DNA from: Pseudomonas leptonychotis
GTDB lineage: Bacteria > Pseudomonadota > Gammaproteobacteria > Pseudomonadales > Pseudomonadaceae
Direction of reading: 5' to 3'
Assembly: GCF_004920405.1 (NCBI RefSeq)
Contig: NZ_RFLV01000001.1
Coordinates: 310,001-374,000 of the forward strand
DNA length: 64,000 bases
Made by a program: the position numbers and the translations under genes. The notes beneath the pieces are model-generated. The model made no database searches, had not been told where the DNA came from, and saw nothing but the letters and a program-made list of their open reading frames with translations. Shown in pieces: positions 8,872 through 18,163 of the stretch (its first letter is position 1; each line of letters starts with the position of its first letter).

Positions 8872-9789
8872 ATGCTCGAACTGCGCCACCTGAAAACCCT
8901 GCACGCCCTACGCGAAAGCGAAAGCCTGGTGGATGCCGCCGAGCGCCTGCACCTGACCCAATCGGCGCTGTCGCACCAGTTCAAGGAGCTGGAAGAACGC
9001 TTGGGCATGCAGTTGTTTGTGCGCAAAACCAAACCGGTACGCTTTACCAGCGCTGGCCTACGTTTGCTGCAACTCTCCGATGCGGTGCTACCCCTGTTGC
9101 GCGGGGCCGAGCGTGACTTGGCCCGATTGGCCGGCGGCACGGCTGGGCGCCTGCACATGGCCATCGAATGCCACAGCTGCTTCCAGTGGCTGATGCCGAC
9201 CATCGACCAGTTCCGCGACGCCTGGCCAGAAGTCGAGCTGGACCTGGCCTCAGGCTTCTCCTTCGCACCGCTGCCAGCCTTGGCCCGTGGCGATCTGGAC
9301 TTGGTGGTGACGTCCGACCCGGTGGAACTGGCTGGCATCACTTACGTGCCGTTGTTCACCTACGAAGCCATGCTCGCCGTGGCCAACCAGCATGCATTGG
9401 CAAGCAAGCCTTGCATCAAGCCCGAAGACTTAGCCAGCGAGACCCTGATCACCTACCCGGTGGAACGCGACCGTCTGGACATCTTCACCCGCTTTCTGGA
9501 GCCCGCCGATGTTGAGCCGGCCCAGGTGCGAACCTCAGAACTGACCGTGATGATGATGCAGCTGGTGGCCAGCGGCCGTGGCGTGTGTGGCTTACCCAAC
9601 TGGGCGCTGCATGAATACAGCTCACGCGGCTACGTGACCGCCAAACGCCTGGGCGACAAAGGCCTGTTCGCCACCCTGTACGCCGGCATCCGCACCGACA
9701 TGCTCGACTCGCCTTTTATGCGCGACTTCCTGCTGACCGCCAAAGACACCTCCTTCGCCAACCTGGAAGGGGTCAGCGTCGCGCGCTAA
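8872..9789 (+). CDS. metR: LysR-family activator of methionine biosynthesis
   Basis: A 305-residue LysR-type regulator. The winged HTH occupies residues 1-60 (MLELRHLKTLHALRES, then LTQSALSHQFKELEERLG), followed by an effector-binding domain. Its divergent position beside metE and its overall match to MetR identify it. In the family, homocysteine is the co-activator and metE the main target. The start ATG follows the palindromic repeat closely, and only a GAGG-like stretch provides ribosome binding. Confidence 0.92.
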   Translation: MLELRHLKTLHALRESESLVDAAERLHLTQSALSHQFKELEERLGMQLFVRKTKPVRFTSAGLRLLQLSDAVLPLLRGAERDLARLAGGTAGRLHMAIECHSCFQWLMPTIDQFRDAWPEVELDLASGFSFAPLPALARGDLDLVVTSDPVELAGITYVPLFTYEAMLAVANQHALASKPCIKPEDLASETLITYPVERDRLDIFTRFLEPADVEPAQVRTSELTVMMMQLVASGRGVCGLPNWALHEYSSRGYVTAKRLGDKGLFATLYAGIRTDMLDSPFMRDFLLTAKDTSFANLEGVSVAR

Positions 9790-9803
9790 ACCAGCCGCAA
9801 GTT

Positions 9804-9878
9804 GTAGGATGGGTTAGCCGCGCAGCGGTGTAACCCATCATTTTCTTGATGGGTATCGCTGTGCTCAACCCATCCTAC
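9804..9878. repeat. nested palindromic repeat element, copy 2
   Basis: Outer arms GTAGGATGGGTT (9804-9815) and AACCCATCCTAC (9867-9878) enclose ACCCATCA (9833-9840) and TGATGGGT (9847-9854). Architecture and termini (GTAGG...CCTAC) match copy 1 before metR, although the internal sequence differs. It lies between metR and the end of the cus operon and could act as a transcription stop for both. Confidence 0.7.
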
Positions 9879-9926
9879 GGACTGACGGCCAAAGACACCT
9901 GCTTCCAGTTCGAGAGACGGCTTAAG

Positions 9927-12900
9927 TCAAAGCGGCTTACGCCTGCGCAGCAGCAGATAGGCCGCCGGCAACACGAACAACGACAGCAACGGCGCACTGA
10001 GCATGCCCCCAACCATAGGCGCGGCGATGCGGCTCATCACCTCGCTGCCGGTGCCGCCGCCGAGCAAAATCGGCAGCAGGCCGGCAATGATCACCGCCAC
10101 GGTCATGGCTTTGGGCCGCACCCGCTGCACCGCCCCCTCGCGAATGGCCGCAAGCAGCGCCGCCTCACCGCCTTGCCCCCTGGCTTGGCGCTCCGCCCAG
10201 GCGTTTTTCAGGTAGAGCAGCATGATTACGCCGAACTCCGCCGCCACCCCAGCCAAGGCGATAAAGCCGACCCCAGTGGCCACCGACAGGTGATAACCCA
10301 ACAGGTAGAGGAACCAGATGCCGCCGGTGAGGGCAAACGGCAGCGTGGCCATGATCAACAGCGCCTCGCTGAAGCGGCTAAAGCACAGGTACAGCAGCAC
10401 GAAGATGATCATCAAGGTCGCGGGCACCACCAGCTTGAGCCGCGCATTGGCCCGCTCGAGAAACTCGAACTGCCCTGAGTAGCTGACGCTGATACCCGCT
10501 TGCAACGGCACCTGAGCCTCGATGGCGCGGCGCAAGTCCGCCACCACCGAGGCCAGATCGCGACCACGCACATCCACATACACCCACCCTGAGGGCCGCG
10601 CGTTCTCGCTTTTGAGCATCGGCGGACCATCGCTGACTTTGATTCGCGCCACCGTACCGAGGGTGATCTGACTGCCCGCGGGGGTGTAGATCGGCAGTTG
10701 TTCCAGCTTGCTCAGTGAGTCGCGCCATTCACGGGGGTAACGCACGCTGATGGGGAAACGCGCCAGCCCCTCAACGGTCTCGCCGACATTTTCACCACCA
10801 ATCGCACCAGCCACGATGGCCTGCACATCGGCGATATTCAGGCCATAACGCGCCGCCGCTGGCCGGTCGATATCGACGTCGATATAGCGCCCGCCAGTCA
10901 AGCGCTCGGCCAAGGCGGAGCTGACGCCCGGCACTGTTTTGGCGACCTTTTCGATGGCCTGGGTCGCCTCATCGATCTGCGCCAGGTTGCTGCCCGCGAC
11001 CTTAACGCCAATCGGGCTTTTGATCCCGGTGGCGAGCATGTCGATGCGATTGCGGATCGGCGGAATCCAGATATTGGTCAGCCCCGGCACCTGCACCACC
11101 CGGTCCAGTTCATCCACCAACTGCTCGGCGGTCATGCCGGTGCGCCACTGCTCACGCGGTTTGAACTGAATGGTGGTTTCAAACATCTCCAGCGGCGCCG
11201 GGTCGGTGGCGGTTTCCGCACGGCCGGCCTTGCCAAATACGTGGGCGACTTCCGGCACGGTTTTGATCAGCCGATCCGTCTGCTGCAACAACTGCGCGGC
11301 CTTCTGCGCCGACAACCCCGGTAAAGCTGAAGGCATATACAGCAGGTCACCCTCATCCAGCGGCGGCAGAAACTCACCGCCCAATTGCGACAACGGCCAC
11401 AGCGTGCTGAGCAGCACCAACAGCGCCAGCGCCAACGTTGCTTTGGGCCACCGCAACACCGCCTCCAGGGCGGGCTGATAGAGGCGGATCAGCCAGCGGT
11501 TTAGCGGGTTACGTGCCTCATCGGGAATCCGTCCGCGAATCCAGTAGCCCATCAGCACCGGCACCAGGGTCACCGACAGCCCTGCGGCGGCGGCCATGGC
11601 ATAGGTCTTGGTAAAGGCCAGTGGGCCAAACAGGCGACCCTCCTGAGCCTGCAGGGTGAATACCGGAATAAACGACAGGGTGATGATCAGCAAACAGAAG
11701 AACAGCGCCGGGCCGACTTCTACCGCCGCGTCGGTAATCACCCGCCAATGCTGTTCGCCCTTGAGCTCCTCGTCTGGATGTTGCTCACGCCAAGCCTCGA
11801 TCTTCTTGTGCGCGTTTTCGATCATCACCACCGCCGCATCGACCATGGCGCCAATCGCAATAGCGATACCGCCGAGGGACATGATGTTGGCGTTAATGCC
11901 CTGCTGCTGCATCACGCCGAAGGCGATCAACACGCCGACCGGCAAGGACACAATCGCCACCAGCGAAGAACGCAAATGCCAGAGAAACGCCGCACAGACC
12001 AAGGCAACGACGATAAATTCCTCAATCAGTTTGAAACTGAGGTTCTTCACCGCACGGTCGATCAGTTGGCTGCGGTCGTAGGTGGTCACCACTTCCACGC
12101 CTTCGGGCAGGCTGCTTTTCAGCGTTTCGAGCTTGGCCTTGACCGCCGCAATGGTGCTGCGCGCGTTCTTGCCGCTGCGCAGAATCACCACGCCGCCAAC
12201 CACTTCGCCTTCACCATCCAGCTCGGCGATGCCACGGCGCATTTCCGGCCCTAACTGGATATGCGCCACATCACCAAGGGTAACCGGCACGCCACCGTTA
12301 TCGAGGCGCAAGGGGATGGCGCGAAAGTCGTTGAGACTTTGCAGATAACCGGAGGCGCGCAGCATAAATTCGGTTTCCGCCATTTCCAGCACCGCGCCCC
12401 CGGTTTCCTGATTAGCCTGACCAATCGCGGCCGTGACCTCGGCCTGGGTGATACCGAGACTGGCCAGTTTGATCGGGTCGAGTTGCACCTGGTACTGCTT
12501 GACCATGCCGCCGATGGTGGCCACTTCGGCGACGTTGGCCAGGGTCTTCAGCTCGAACTTGAGGAACCAGTCCTGCAGGGCACGCAACTGCGCCAGGTCA
12601 TGCTTACCCGTGCGATCGACCAAGGCGTACTGGTAGATCCAACCGACGCCGGTGGCATCCGGGCCCAACGTGGGTTTGGCACTGGCCGGCAGGCGGCTCT
12701 GGATTTGGCTGAGGTATTCCAGCACCCGCGAGCGGGCCCAATAGAGGTCGGTGTCGTCGTCGAACAGCACATAGACATAGCTGTCACCGAAGAACGAGTA
12801 ACCACGCACGGTTTTCGCCCCCGGCACCGAGAGCATGGTGGTGGTCAGCGGGTAGGTCACCTGATTTTCGACGATCTGCGGCGCCTGCCCCGGAAAAGGC

Positions 12901-13052
12901 GTGCGGATAATCACCTGCACATCGGACAAGTCCGGCAAGGCATCGATCGGCGTGTTCTGCAGCGACCAAATGCCCCAGGCCGTGGCGAACAGCGTGGCTA
13001 ATATCACCAGAAAACGGTTAACCACCGACCAGCGAATCAGCGCGGCAATCAT
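9927..13052 (-). CDS. cusA: copper/silver RND efflux permease CusA
   Basis: A 1041-residue heavy-metal RND (HME) inner-membrane pump, close to the usual CusA length. It starts [16 protein letters not shown] and has the proton-relay segment [16 protein letters not shown]. Three methionines sit in contexts matching the CusA metal-binding triad: [14 protein letters not shown] and [12 protein letters not shown]. This favours Cu(I)/Ag(I) over zinc or cobalt. It exports metal through the CusC channel in a complex with CusB. Its ATG overlaps the cusB stop by 4 nt. It is the last gene of the operon. Confidence 0.93.
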   Translation of the reverse strand: MIAALIRWSVVNRFLVILATLFATAWGIWSLQNTPIDALPDLSDVQVIIRTPFPGQAPQIVENQVTYPLTTTMLSVPGAKTVRGYSFFGDSYVYVLFDDDTDLYWARSRVLEYLSQIQSRLPASAKPTLGPDATGVGWIYQYALVDRTGKHDLAQLRALQDWFLKFELKTLANVAEVATIGGMVKQYQVQLDPIKLASLGITQAEVTAAIGQANQETGGAVLEMAETEFMLRASGYLQSLNDFRAIPLRLDNGGVPVTLGDVAHIQLGPEMRRGIAELDGEGEVVGGVVILRSGKNARSTIAAVKAKLETLKSSLPEGVEVVTTYDRSQLIDRAVKNLSFKLIEEFIVVALVCAAFLWHLRSSLVAIVSLPVGVLIAFGVMQQQGINANIMSLGGIAIAIGAMVDAAVVMIENAHKKIEAWREQHPDEELKGEQHWRVITDAAVEVGPALFFCLLIITLSFIPVFTLQAQEGRLFGPLAFTKTYAMAAAAGLSVTLVPVLMGYWIRGRIPDEARNPLNRWLIRLYQPALEAVLRWPKATLALALLVLLSTLWPLSQLGGEFLPPLDEGDLLYMPSALPGLSAQKAAQLLQQTDRLIKTVPEVAHVFGKAGRAETATDPAPLEMFETTIQFKPREQWRTGMTAEQLVDELDRVVQVPGLTNIWIPPIRNRIDMLATGIKSPIGVKVAGSNLAQIDEATQAIEKVAKTVPGVSSALAERLTGGRYIDVDIDRPAAARYGLNIADVQAIVAGAIGGENVGETVEGLARFPISVRYPREWRDSLSKLEQLPIYTPAGSQITLGTVARIKVSDGPPMLKSENARPSGWVYVDVRGRDLASVVADLRRAIEAQVPLQAGISVSYSGQFEFLERANARLKLVVPATLMIIFVLLYLCFSRFSEALLIMATLPFALTGGIWFLYLLGYHLSVATGVGFIALAGVAAEFGVIMLLYLKNAWAERQARGQGGEAALLAAIREGAVQRVRPKAMTVAVIIAGLLPILLGGGTGSEVMSRIAAPMVGGMLSAPLLSLFVLPAAYLLLRRRKPL

Positions 13053-14545
13053 GGTTGCACCTGCTGCTGGGCCGAAGGCAGGTGTTCGAGGTGTTCAATC
13101 AGCAGGCCATCGTCATCGGCGCGCACGCCGACCTTGACCTTGTCGCCTACTTTGAAGCCCTCTAACAACGCCGGGTTGGCAAGCGGGAAAAGCATGCTCA
13201 TGCCGGGCATGCCCAAGGTTTTGAATGGCCCGTGACTGAGCATTACGCCCTCCGCTTCGATGCCATCGATTTGCCCCTCGGCCTCGTGCAGCGCTGCTTC
13301 CAACTGCACTTCAGCGGCGGCCTGCCCCAGGCCTTGCACCGCAATACCGCGTAGGCTGGCCTCGGAATCCAGCAGGAACTGCCCGGAAGCGACCACCTGC
13401 TGGCCCTCCGCGAGCCCTTCAAGCACCTCGACCTTACCCTCGGCCTCAGCACCCAAACGCACCTCCACCGGGCGATAACGCCCTTTATCCTCAGCCAGCA
13501 TTACCAACGCACGACGACCGCTGCGGATCACCGCCTCGCTTGGCACGAGCAAGGCATCACGCTCGGCTGGGCGACTCAGGCGTACCTGAGCCGTTAACCC
13601 AGGGCGCAAACGACCATCTGGATTGGCCAACTCGACCCGTACCCGCAGCGTGCGGCTATCGAGATTGGCCTGAGGCAAAATGGCCGCAATGCTGCCGCTG
13701 AGCACTTCACCGGGGAAGGCCGGCAAACGCGCCTCGACCTGCTGGCCCGTGCTCAGCCCTTTGCCCTCGGCCTCCGGCACGGCCACCTCCAGCCATACCG
13801 TGCGCAAACCGTTAATGGTGGCCAGGGTTTGCCCAGCCGCCAGGGTCATACCCTCACGCACATCGAGTTGTTGCAGCACACCGCCAATGGGGCTGGTGAC
13901 TGTCCACAGAGCCTGCACCCGCCCGCTGCGCTCGACTTGAGCGATCAGCGCCGCCGGCATGCCGGCCAGACGCATACGCTGACGCGCAGCGCTCAACAGG
14001 CCAGGATCACCCGCATTACGCAGGGCCAGGTAGTCTTCCTGAGCACTGACCCAAGCCGGCACCAGCAGATCGGCCAACGGCGCGCCGGCCTCCAGCACAT
14101 CCTCGGCGGCGCGGGCATACACCCGCTCAACAAAACCGGGGCTACGCGCCTGCACCACGGCCACATCACGGCTGTTCAAGGCCAGACTGCCAACCACTTC
14201 CAGGCTACTCGCCGCAGAACCACGAGTTACCGGCGCCAGACGCATGCCCAGATTCTGGGTGATGCTGGGGTCAATACTGACGGCGGCACTGTCACCGCCC
14301 TCGTCGGCATAACGCGGCACCAGCTGCATGTCCATAAAGGGCGACTTGCCCGGCTCATCGAACTTCTGCTGCGGCACCATCGGGTCGTACCAATAAAGCA
14401 CCTTGCCCTTATCGGCCAGCGGCGCCATCTGCGCGGAGTCAGCGCCATGGGGCATCGACGACTGTGCGACCCAGTAACCACCTGCCGCACCTACGGCCAG
14501 CAGCAGGCTCATCAACACTGCGCCTTTTACACTTGCAGCACTCAT
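13049..14545 (-). CDS. cusB: copper RND periplasmic adaptor CusB with fused CusF-like domain
   Basis: A 498-residue membrane-fusion protein. An N-terminal membrane anchor or signal (about 7-28) is followed by a heavy-metal-binding motif, [20 protein letters not shown] plus MQLVP, near residues 52-80. The barrel, lipoyl and hairpin domains follow. The C-terminal ~80 residues form a CusF-like copper-binding domain with His and the MSM pair in [17 protein letters not shown]. The family's usual Trp before the Met pair appears to be Met here. It bridges CusA and CusC and delivers Cu(I). It overlaps cusA and the TolC-family gene by 4 nt each. Confidence 0.92.
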   Translation of the reverse strand: MSAASVKGAVLMSLLLAVGAAGGYWVAQSSMPHGADSAQMAPLADKGKVLYWYDPMVPQQKFDEPGKSPFMDMQLVPRYADEGGDSAAVSIDPSITQNLGMRLAPVTRGSAASSLEVVGSLALNSRDVAVVQARSPGFVERVYARAAEDVLEAGAPLADLLVPAWVSAQEDYLALRNAGDPGLLSAARQRMRLAGMPAALIAQVERSGRVQALWTVTSPIGGVLQQLDVREGMTLAAGQTLATINGLRTVWLEVAVPEAEGKGLSTGQQVEARLPAFPGEVLSGSIAAILPQANLDSRTLRVRVELANPDGRLRPGLTAQVRLSRPAERDALLVPSEAVIRSGRRALVMLAEDKGRYRPVEVRLGAEAEGKVEVLEGLAEGQQVVASGQFLLDSEASLRGIAVQGLGQAAAEVQLEAALHEAEGQIDGIEAEGVMLSHGPFKTLGMPGMSMLFPLANPALLEGFKVGDKVKVGVRADDDGLLIEHLEHLPSAQQQVQP

Positions 14546-15789
14546 TGCTCAGCCCCTTCATACGCGAAATACAAGCGGGCGCTGGTCAGCGCGCGCGCTT
14601 GGGCAAAATCGATGTGTTTCAGGCGGGTCTCGATCAACTCACGCCGCGCAGCAATCACGCTGGCCAAGTCACCCGCGCCTGAGCGGTAGTCAGTCAGACT
14701 CAACGCAACCTTCTCCTCAGCCAAAGGCAGCAGGCTGTCTTGGCTGCGGCGCAGTGCACGGTCAAGGCGTTGATACTCGGCCAGATCAGTGGCCAGCTGC
14801 TGCGCATGCTCACGCTCGGCATTCGCTCGTTCGGCTTCCAACTGATTCAGTTGTGCTTGCTTGGCGGCAATCCGTGGGCTCTGCCGCGAAGCGGGAAATA
14901 ACGGCAAATCGACGCTGAATTGCACACTGAGCATGTCGCCAAACGCAGCGTCACGGTTCTGATAAGCCAGCTGCCAGCTCCAGTCTGGGGTTTTCTCGGC
15001 CACGGCCTGGCGAATCTCGGCTTGCGCCTCAGCAGCCATCGGATCAAACAGTGCCAGCTCAGGATGGCGCTGCAGGTTGTGCTGATAATGCTGGGCATTC
15101 ACCGGCCAACTCGGCAGTTGCCCTGTCAGCGGCTCGTCACCACGTGGGCCGATCCAGCGGCGTAAGACGGCGCGCTGCTGCACACGCTGCTGCACCAACT
15201 GATCTTCCTGCTCGGCCAGCAACGCCGCCTCTTGGCGTGGGCCGATGCTGTCGGCAGCAGGCCCGCGACCGGCACTGATGCGCGCGCGCACGGCTTTGCT
15301 CAGCAAGGTATTTTCCGAGTAAAGGTCTTGGAATAGCCCTAGTTTCTGCTCGACGGCCAGCGCCTCGATCCAGGCCAAGGCTGTTTCACGGCGTACCTTG
15401 AGTCGCTCCACACGCTGCGCCTGAGTGGCACGATTGACGCCGGCTTCGGCCACCTCGATACGCGCAGTACGCTTGGCGCGGCTGGGCACCTCCTGCATCA
15501 CGCCGATCATCTGCATCGTCATCGGCTCGCCGTCGAGACGGCCGCGGTTGTCGCCTTCGATAGGCACATTCTGCAGCCCTAGCAACAATTTTGGATCGGG
15601 CAACTCACCTGCCGGTATCGCCAAGCTACGTGCAGCCTCGACCTGTGCGGCTTGCGCCGTCAGCGAAGGCGCTTCGCGTTCAGCCAGGCGCAAGGCTTCA
15701 TCAAGGGTCAGGGCCGCCGCCGGCAAGCTGAGCAAAACAGCCGCCACAGCCCCGAACAGCCATATCAGGCTGGGGTTGAACATCAACAT
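14542..15789 (-). CDS. cusC: TolC-family outer-membrane channel CusC/CzcC-like
   Basis: A 415-residue outer-membrane efflux protein with two repeated outer-membrane factor halves rich in long alpha-helices (LTLDEALRLAEREAPSL at the mature N-terminus). A signal peptide ends around the LPAAA sequence. The start at 15789 has AGGA about 9 nt upstream; an earlier in-frame ATG lacks one. It forms the exit duct for the CusBA pump. Its stop overlaps the cusB ATG. The gene symbol follows operon context, as the protein alone could equally be called czcC. Confidence 0.87.
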   Translation of the reverse strand: MLMFNPSLIWLFGAVAAVLLSLPAAALTLDEALRLAEREAPSLTAQAAQVEAARSLAIPAGELPDPKLLLGLQNVPIEGDNRGRLDGEPMTMQMIGVMQEVPSRAKRTARIEVAEAGVNRATQAQRVERLKVRRETALAWIEALAVEQKLGLFQDLYSENTLLSKAVRARISAGRGPAADSIGPRQEAALLAEQEDQLVQQRVQQRAVLRRWIGPRGDEPLTGQLPSWPVNAQHYQHNLQRHPELALFDPMAAEAQAEIRQAVAEKTPDWSWQLAYQNRDAAFGDMLSVQFSVDLPLFPASRQSPRIAAKQAQLNQLEAERANAEREHAQQLATDLAEYQRLDRALRRSQDSLLPLAEEKVALSLTDYRSGAGDLASVIAARRELIETRLKHIDFAQARALTSARLYFAYEGAEQ

Positions 15790-15884
15790 GAAGGTGATTC
15801 CTGTCGAAATCGCAGCCCATACAGGGCATGCAACAATCACCGTGCAGCCATAACGGCACGGTGGCGTTTATTACGGAGCAGGAA

Positions 15885-16214
15885 TCAGACGCGCGGAGGG
15901 CGCCAGGGAGCAGCCAGCGGCTGTGAAGGAAGCACAGTCTGCGTCAGCCAGAGGGGGCTGGGGTCAGGTGTACGGAAGCTAAGCTTAAGTCGCTGGGCAT
16001 CCAGCAATGGCAAGCTAGCCGTAGAGCACTTGAGCATATCCAGGCACGGCGGGTTGCCGGCGGGCATATTCATTTCGTCGCAGCAATCCATCTGCTGTTG
16101 GCTGCCGTAGTCCGGCGGGCAAATTTCACCCGCCTGCAACAGGCCCGCCAGGCTCTGCAAAGGCAGAATCAGCGACAGCAGCAAGACCAAACAAGCACGA
16201 CGATAGTCATTCAT
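15885..16214 (-). CDS. small secreted Cys/Met-rich protein heading the cus operon
   Basis: A 109-residue protein with a clear signal peptide (LVLLLSLILPLQSLAG) and a short mature region with clustered metal-ligand residues: GEICPPDYG, then MDCCDEMNMPAG and PPCLDMLKC. The last ~40 residues are Pro-rich without obvious motifs. It lies 95 bp upstream of the TolC-family gene on the same strand and is probably co-transcribed. I do not recognise a named family. A periplasmic copper-binding or sensing role is inferred only from residue content and position. Confidence 0.65.
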   Translation of the reverse strand: MNDYRRACLVLLLSLILPLQSLAGLLQAGEICPPDYGSQQQMDCCDEMNMPAGNPPCLDMLKCSTASLPLLDAQRLKLSFRTPDPSPLWLTQTVLPSQPLAAPWRPPRV

Positions 16215-16367
16215 GACGGCAGTCTAGCCCTGCGCCTCGATTTGAACAATTGGCATAACAGTCCTGGGCCACCCCTGTTTCACATGCCAAGTCCTGAGCC
16301 GCACACCGTTCAGCAACCTCGCGGCACGCTCTCGCACAGTCTGAAACAACTCGGCACTTGCTCATCG

Positions 16368-16398
16368 TGACCAACGGTCATAGCATGACCAGCAGTCA
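16368..16398. promoter_or_regulatory. twin operator-like dyads before the TetR gene
   Basis: TGACCAACGGTCA (16368-16380) and TGACCAGCAGTCA (16386-16398) are two 13-bp dyads sharing TGACCA-N3/4-GTCA half-sites. Their centres are 18 bp apart, about two helical turns. They lie just upstream of the likely TetR start and match the usual arrangement of two TetR-family dimers autoregulating a promoter. If translation started at 16385, the second dyad would be inside the coding sequence. Confidence 0.6.
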
Positions 16399-16417
16399 CA
16401 ACGCCAAAGACATCCCT

Positions 16418-17074
16418 ATGCGCTATCAAGACCAGCTGTTTGAACAACGCGAAAACGCCCTGCTCGATGCGGCGCGGCAGCTGTTTGCCGAACAGCCCTG
16501 GGACCGCGTCACCATTGCCGAAGTGGCCATCGCTGCGGGTATCGGTAAAGGCACGGTGTACAAGCACTTTCCCAGCAAGGAAGCCTTGTATGCCCGCCTG
16601 GTACTCGACCTTAGCCAGGCAAACTTAGTAGAGCTGCGCGACCTGCACGCCGCCAGCCCAGCGCAGGACGCCATGCGCCGCGTGATCCGCCGCGCCTTCG
16701 AACAGATGATGGCCAACCCGATCCAAGCGCAACTGTGCCTGCATTGCGATCGTCCGGAGTTTCAGGAGCGCCTGGAAGCTCCTTATCGCCAGCAATTCAT
16801 CGACATGGAACACCAATACCAGCTGTTTTTCGGCGACATGCTCAGCGTCACCCTAAACAACCAGGTCCTTAGTCAGACGGATTGCCAAAACCTGCTGTGG
16901 GGCGTGGAAGCTTGTGTCAATGGCGTGATGGCGCGTATTGCCTCGGGTGGTTTCTCGCATTGGGCCGAGCCGATTGCCCTGGATGACTATTTCGCCCGCG
17001 TGACTGATTTCATCATTGCCGGCCTGCGTGCCCAGGCGACCGCCCTACTTACTCACCCTCTTAGCCACGAGTAA
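16418..17074 (+). CDS. TetR/AcrR-family repressor of the adjacent RND pump
   Basis: A 218-residue TetR-type regulator with an N-terminal HTH (ENALLDAARQLFAEQPWDRV then TIAEVAIAAGIGKGTVYKHF) and a ligand-binding helical C-terminus. The ATG at 16418 is chosen because it leaves the twin dyads upstream; ATG 16385 and TTG 16358 are in-frame alternatives. It is followed after 5 bp by an adaptor and an RND permease gene, so it probably represses that operon and itself. The inducer is unknown. Confidence 0.88.
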   Translation: MRYQDQLFEQRENALLDAARQLFAEQPWDRVTIAEVAIAAGIGKGTVYKHFPSKEALYARLVLDLSQANLVELRDLHAASPAQDAMRRVIRRAFEQMMANPIQAQLCLHCDRPEFQERLEAPYRQQFIDMEHQYQLFFGDMLSVTLNNQVLSQTDCQNLLWGVEACVNGVMARIASGGFSHWAEPIALDDYFARVTDFIIAGLRAQATALLTHPLSHE

Positions 17075-17079
17075 CCCTC

Positions 17080-18162
17080 ATGTTCAGTCAGCTGTCCAAA
17101 CGTCCCTGGTTGATCGCCGTCGCCATCAGTCTGCTGCTTGTGCTGTGGCTCATCAGTGGTTCGCTGTTTAAAGCTCAAGAGACTGCCAGTGCTGATGTAG
17201 AGACAGCAGAACCGGGGCTGAGCAAGGTCGAGATCCAGTGGCTGCAAGCCGAGCCCATGCAGCGTCAGCATGTAGTACAGGGCCAAGTCGAGGCCTGGCG
17301 CCGGGTCGAGCTGCGTGCTCAAGTCAGCGGCAGTGTCACCCGCCTGGACCAAGATAAAGGCAGCACGGTGACAAAAGGCCAACTGCTGTTAAGCCTGTCT
17401 GGCGATAACCGTCCAGCTCAGGTTGCCCGTGGCGAAGCCGATGTGCGTCAGCGCGATGCCGATGCCAAAGCGGCAGTCCGCCTGCGTGAACGCAACATGG
17501 TTTCCGCCAACGAATTAATCCGCCTGCAAAGCGAATTGGCCAAAGCACGCGCCGAGCTGGACCTGGCCCGCATTCAAATGAGTAATACGCAAATTACGGC
17601 TCCCTTCGCCGGCACCTACGATCAGCGCTTGGTCGAACTGGGTGATTTTGTGCAGCCGGGTCAAAGTCTGTTGACCCTGGTCGATATCAGCCAGCTCAAG
17701 GTCAGCGCCCAGATCGCCCAACAAGAAGTGACACAGCTGACGCTCGGCCAAACGGTAAAAATCGAGCTGCTCGATGGCCGTGAATTACAGGGTGAATTGC
17801 ACTTTATCGCCGCGGCGGCCGACCCTGACTCACGCAGCTTCCGCATCGAGGTCAAGGTCGACAACCCCAAGTCTCTGCGCCTGACCGGTGCCAGTGCGAC
17901 GCTGCATATTCAGACCGGCGAATCCCTGGCCCACCGTATTTCCCCAGCATTACTGAGCCTGGATAAAGCCGGCCGGCATGGCGTCAAGTGGGTCAATGAG
18001 CAGCAACGAGTCGAGTTCACCCCAGTGCAACTGATCAGCGTCGACAACCAGGGCGCCTGGGTCAGCGGCCTGCCGCCCAAAGTGGCGCTGATTACCCTTG
18101 GGCAAGGTTTTGTCGAGCCGGGTCAGCAGGTGATTAGCCAGCTGGCCAAAGGGGGGAGCTGA
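17080..18162 (+). CDS. RND efflux periplasmic adaptor (membrane fusion protein)
   Basis: A 360-residue HlyD/AcrA-type adaptor. It has one N-terminal transmembrane segment (about 10-29) and no lipobox. A lipoyl half-motif (VELRAQVSGSVTRL) is followed by a short coiled-coil hairpin, then ITAPFAGTYDQRLVELGDF as the second lipoyl half, and a beta-barrel and membrane-proximal domain. It partners the RND permease encoded 1 bp downstream. No outer-membrane factor gene is in the operon, so a TolC/OprM-type channel encoded elsewhere is expected. Confidence 0.9.
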   Translation: MFSQLSKRPWLIAVAISLLLVLWLISGSLFKAQETASADVETAEPGLSKVEIQWLQAEPMQRQHVVQGQVEAWRRVELRAQVSGSVTRLDQDKGSTVTKGQLLLSLSGDNRPAQVARGEADVRQRDADAKAAVRLRERNMVSANELIRLQSELAKARAELDLARIQMSNTQITAPFAGTYDQRLVELGDFVQPGQSLLTLVDISQLKVSAQIAQQEVTQLTLGQTVKIELLDGRELQGELHFIAAAADPDSRSFRIEVKVDNPKSLRLTGASATLHIQTGESLAHRISPALLSLDKAGRHGVKWVNEQQRVEFTPVQLISVDNQGAWVSGLPPKVALITLGQGFVEPGQQVISQLAKGGS

Positions 18163-18163
18163 T

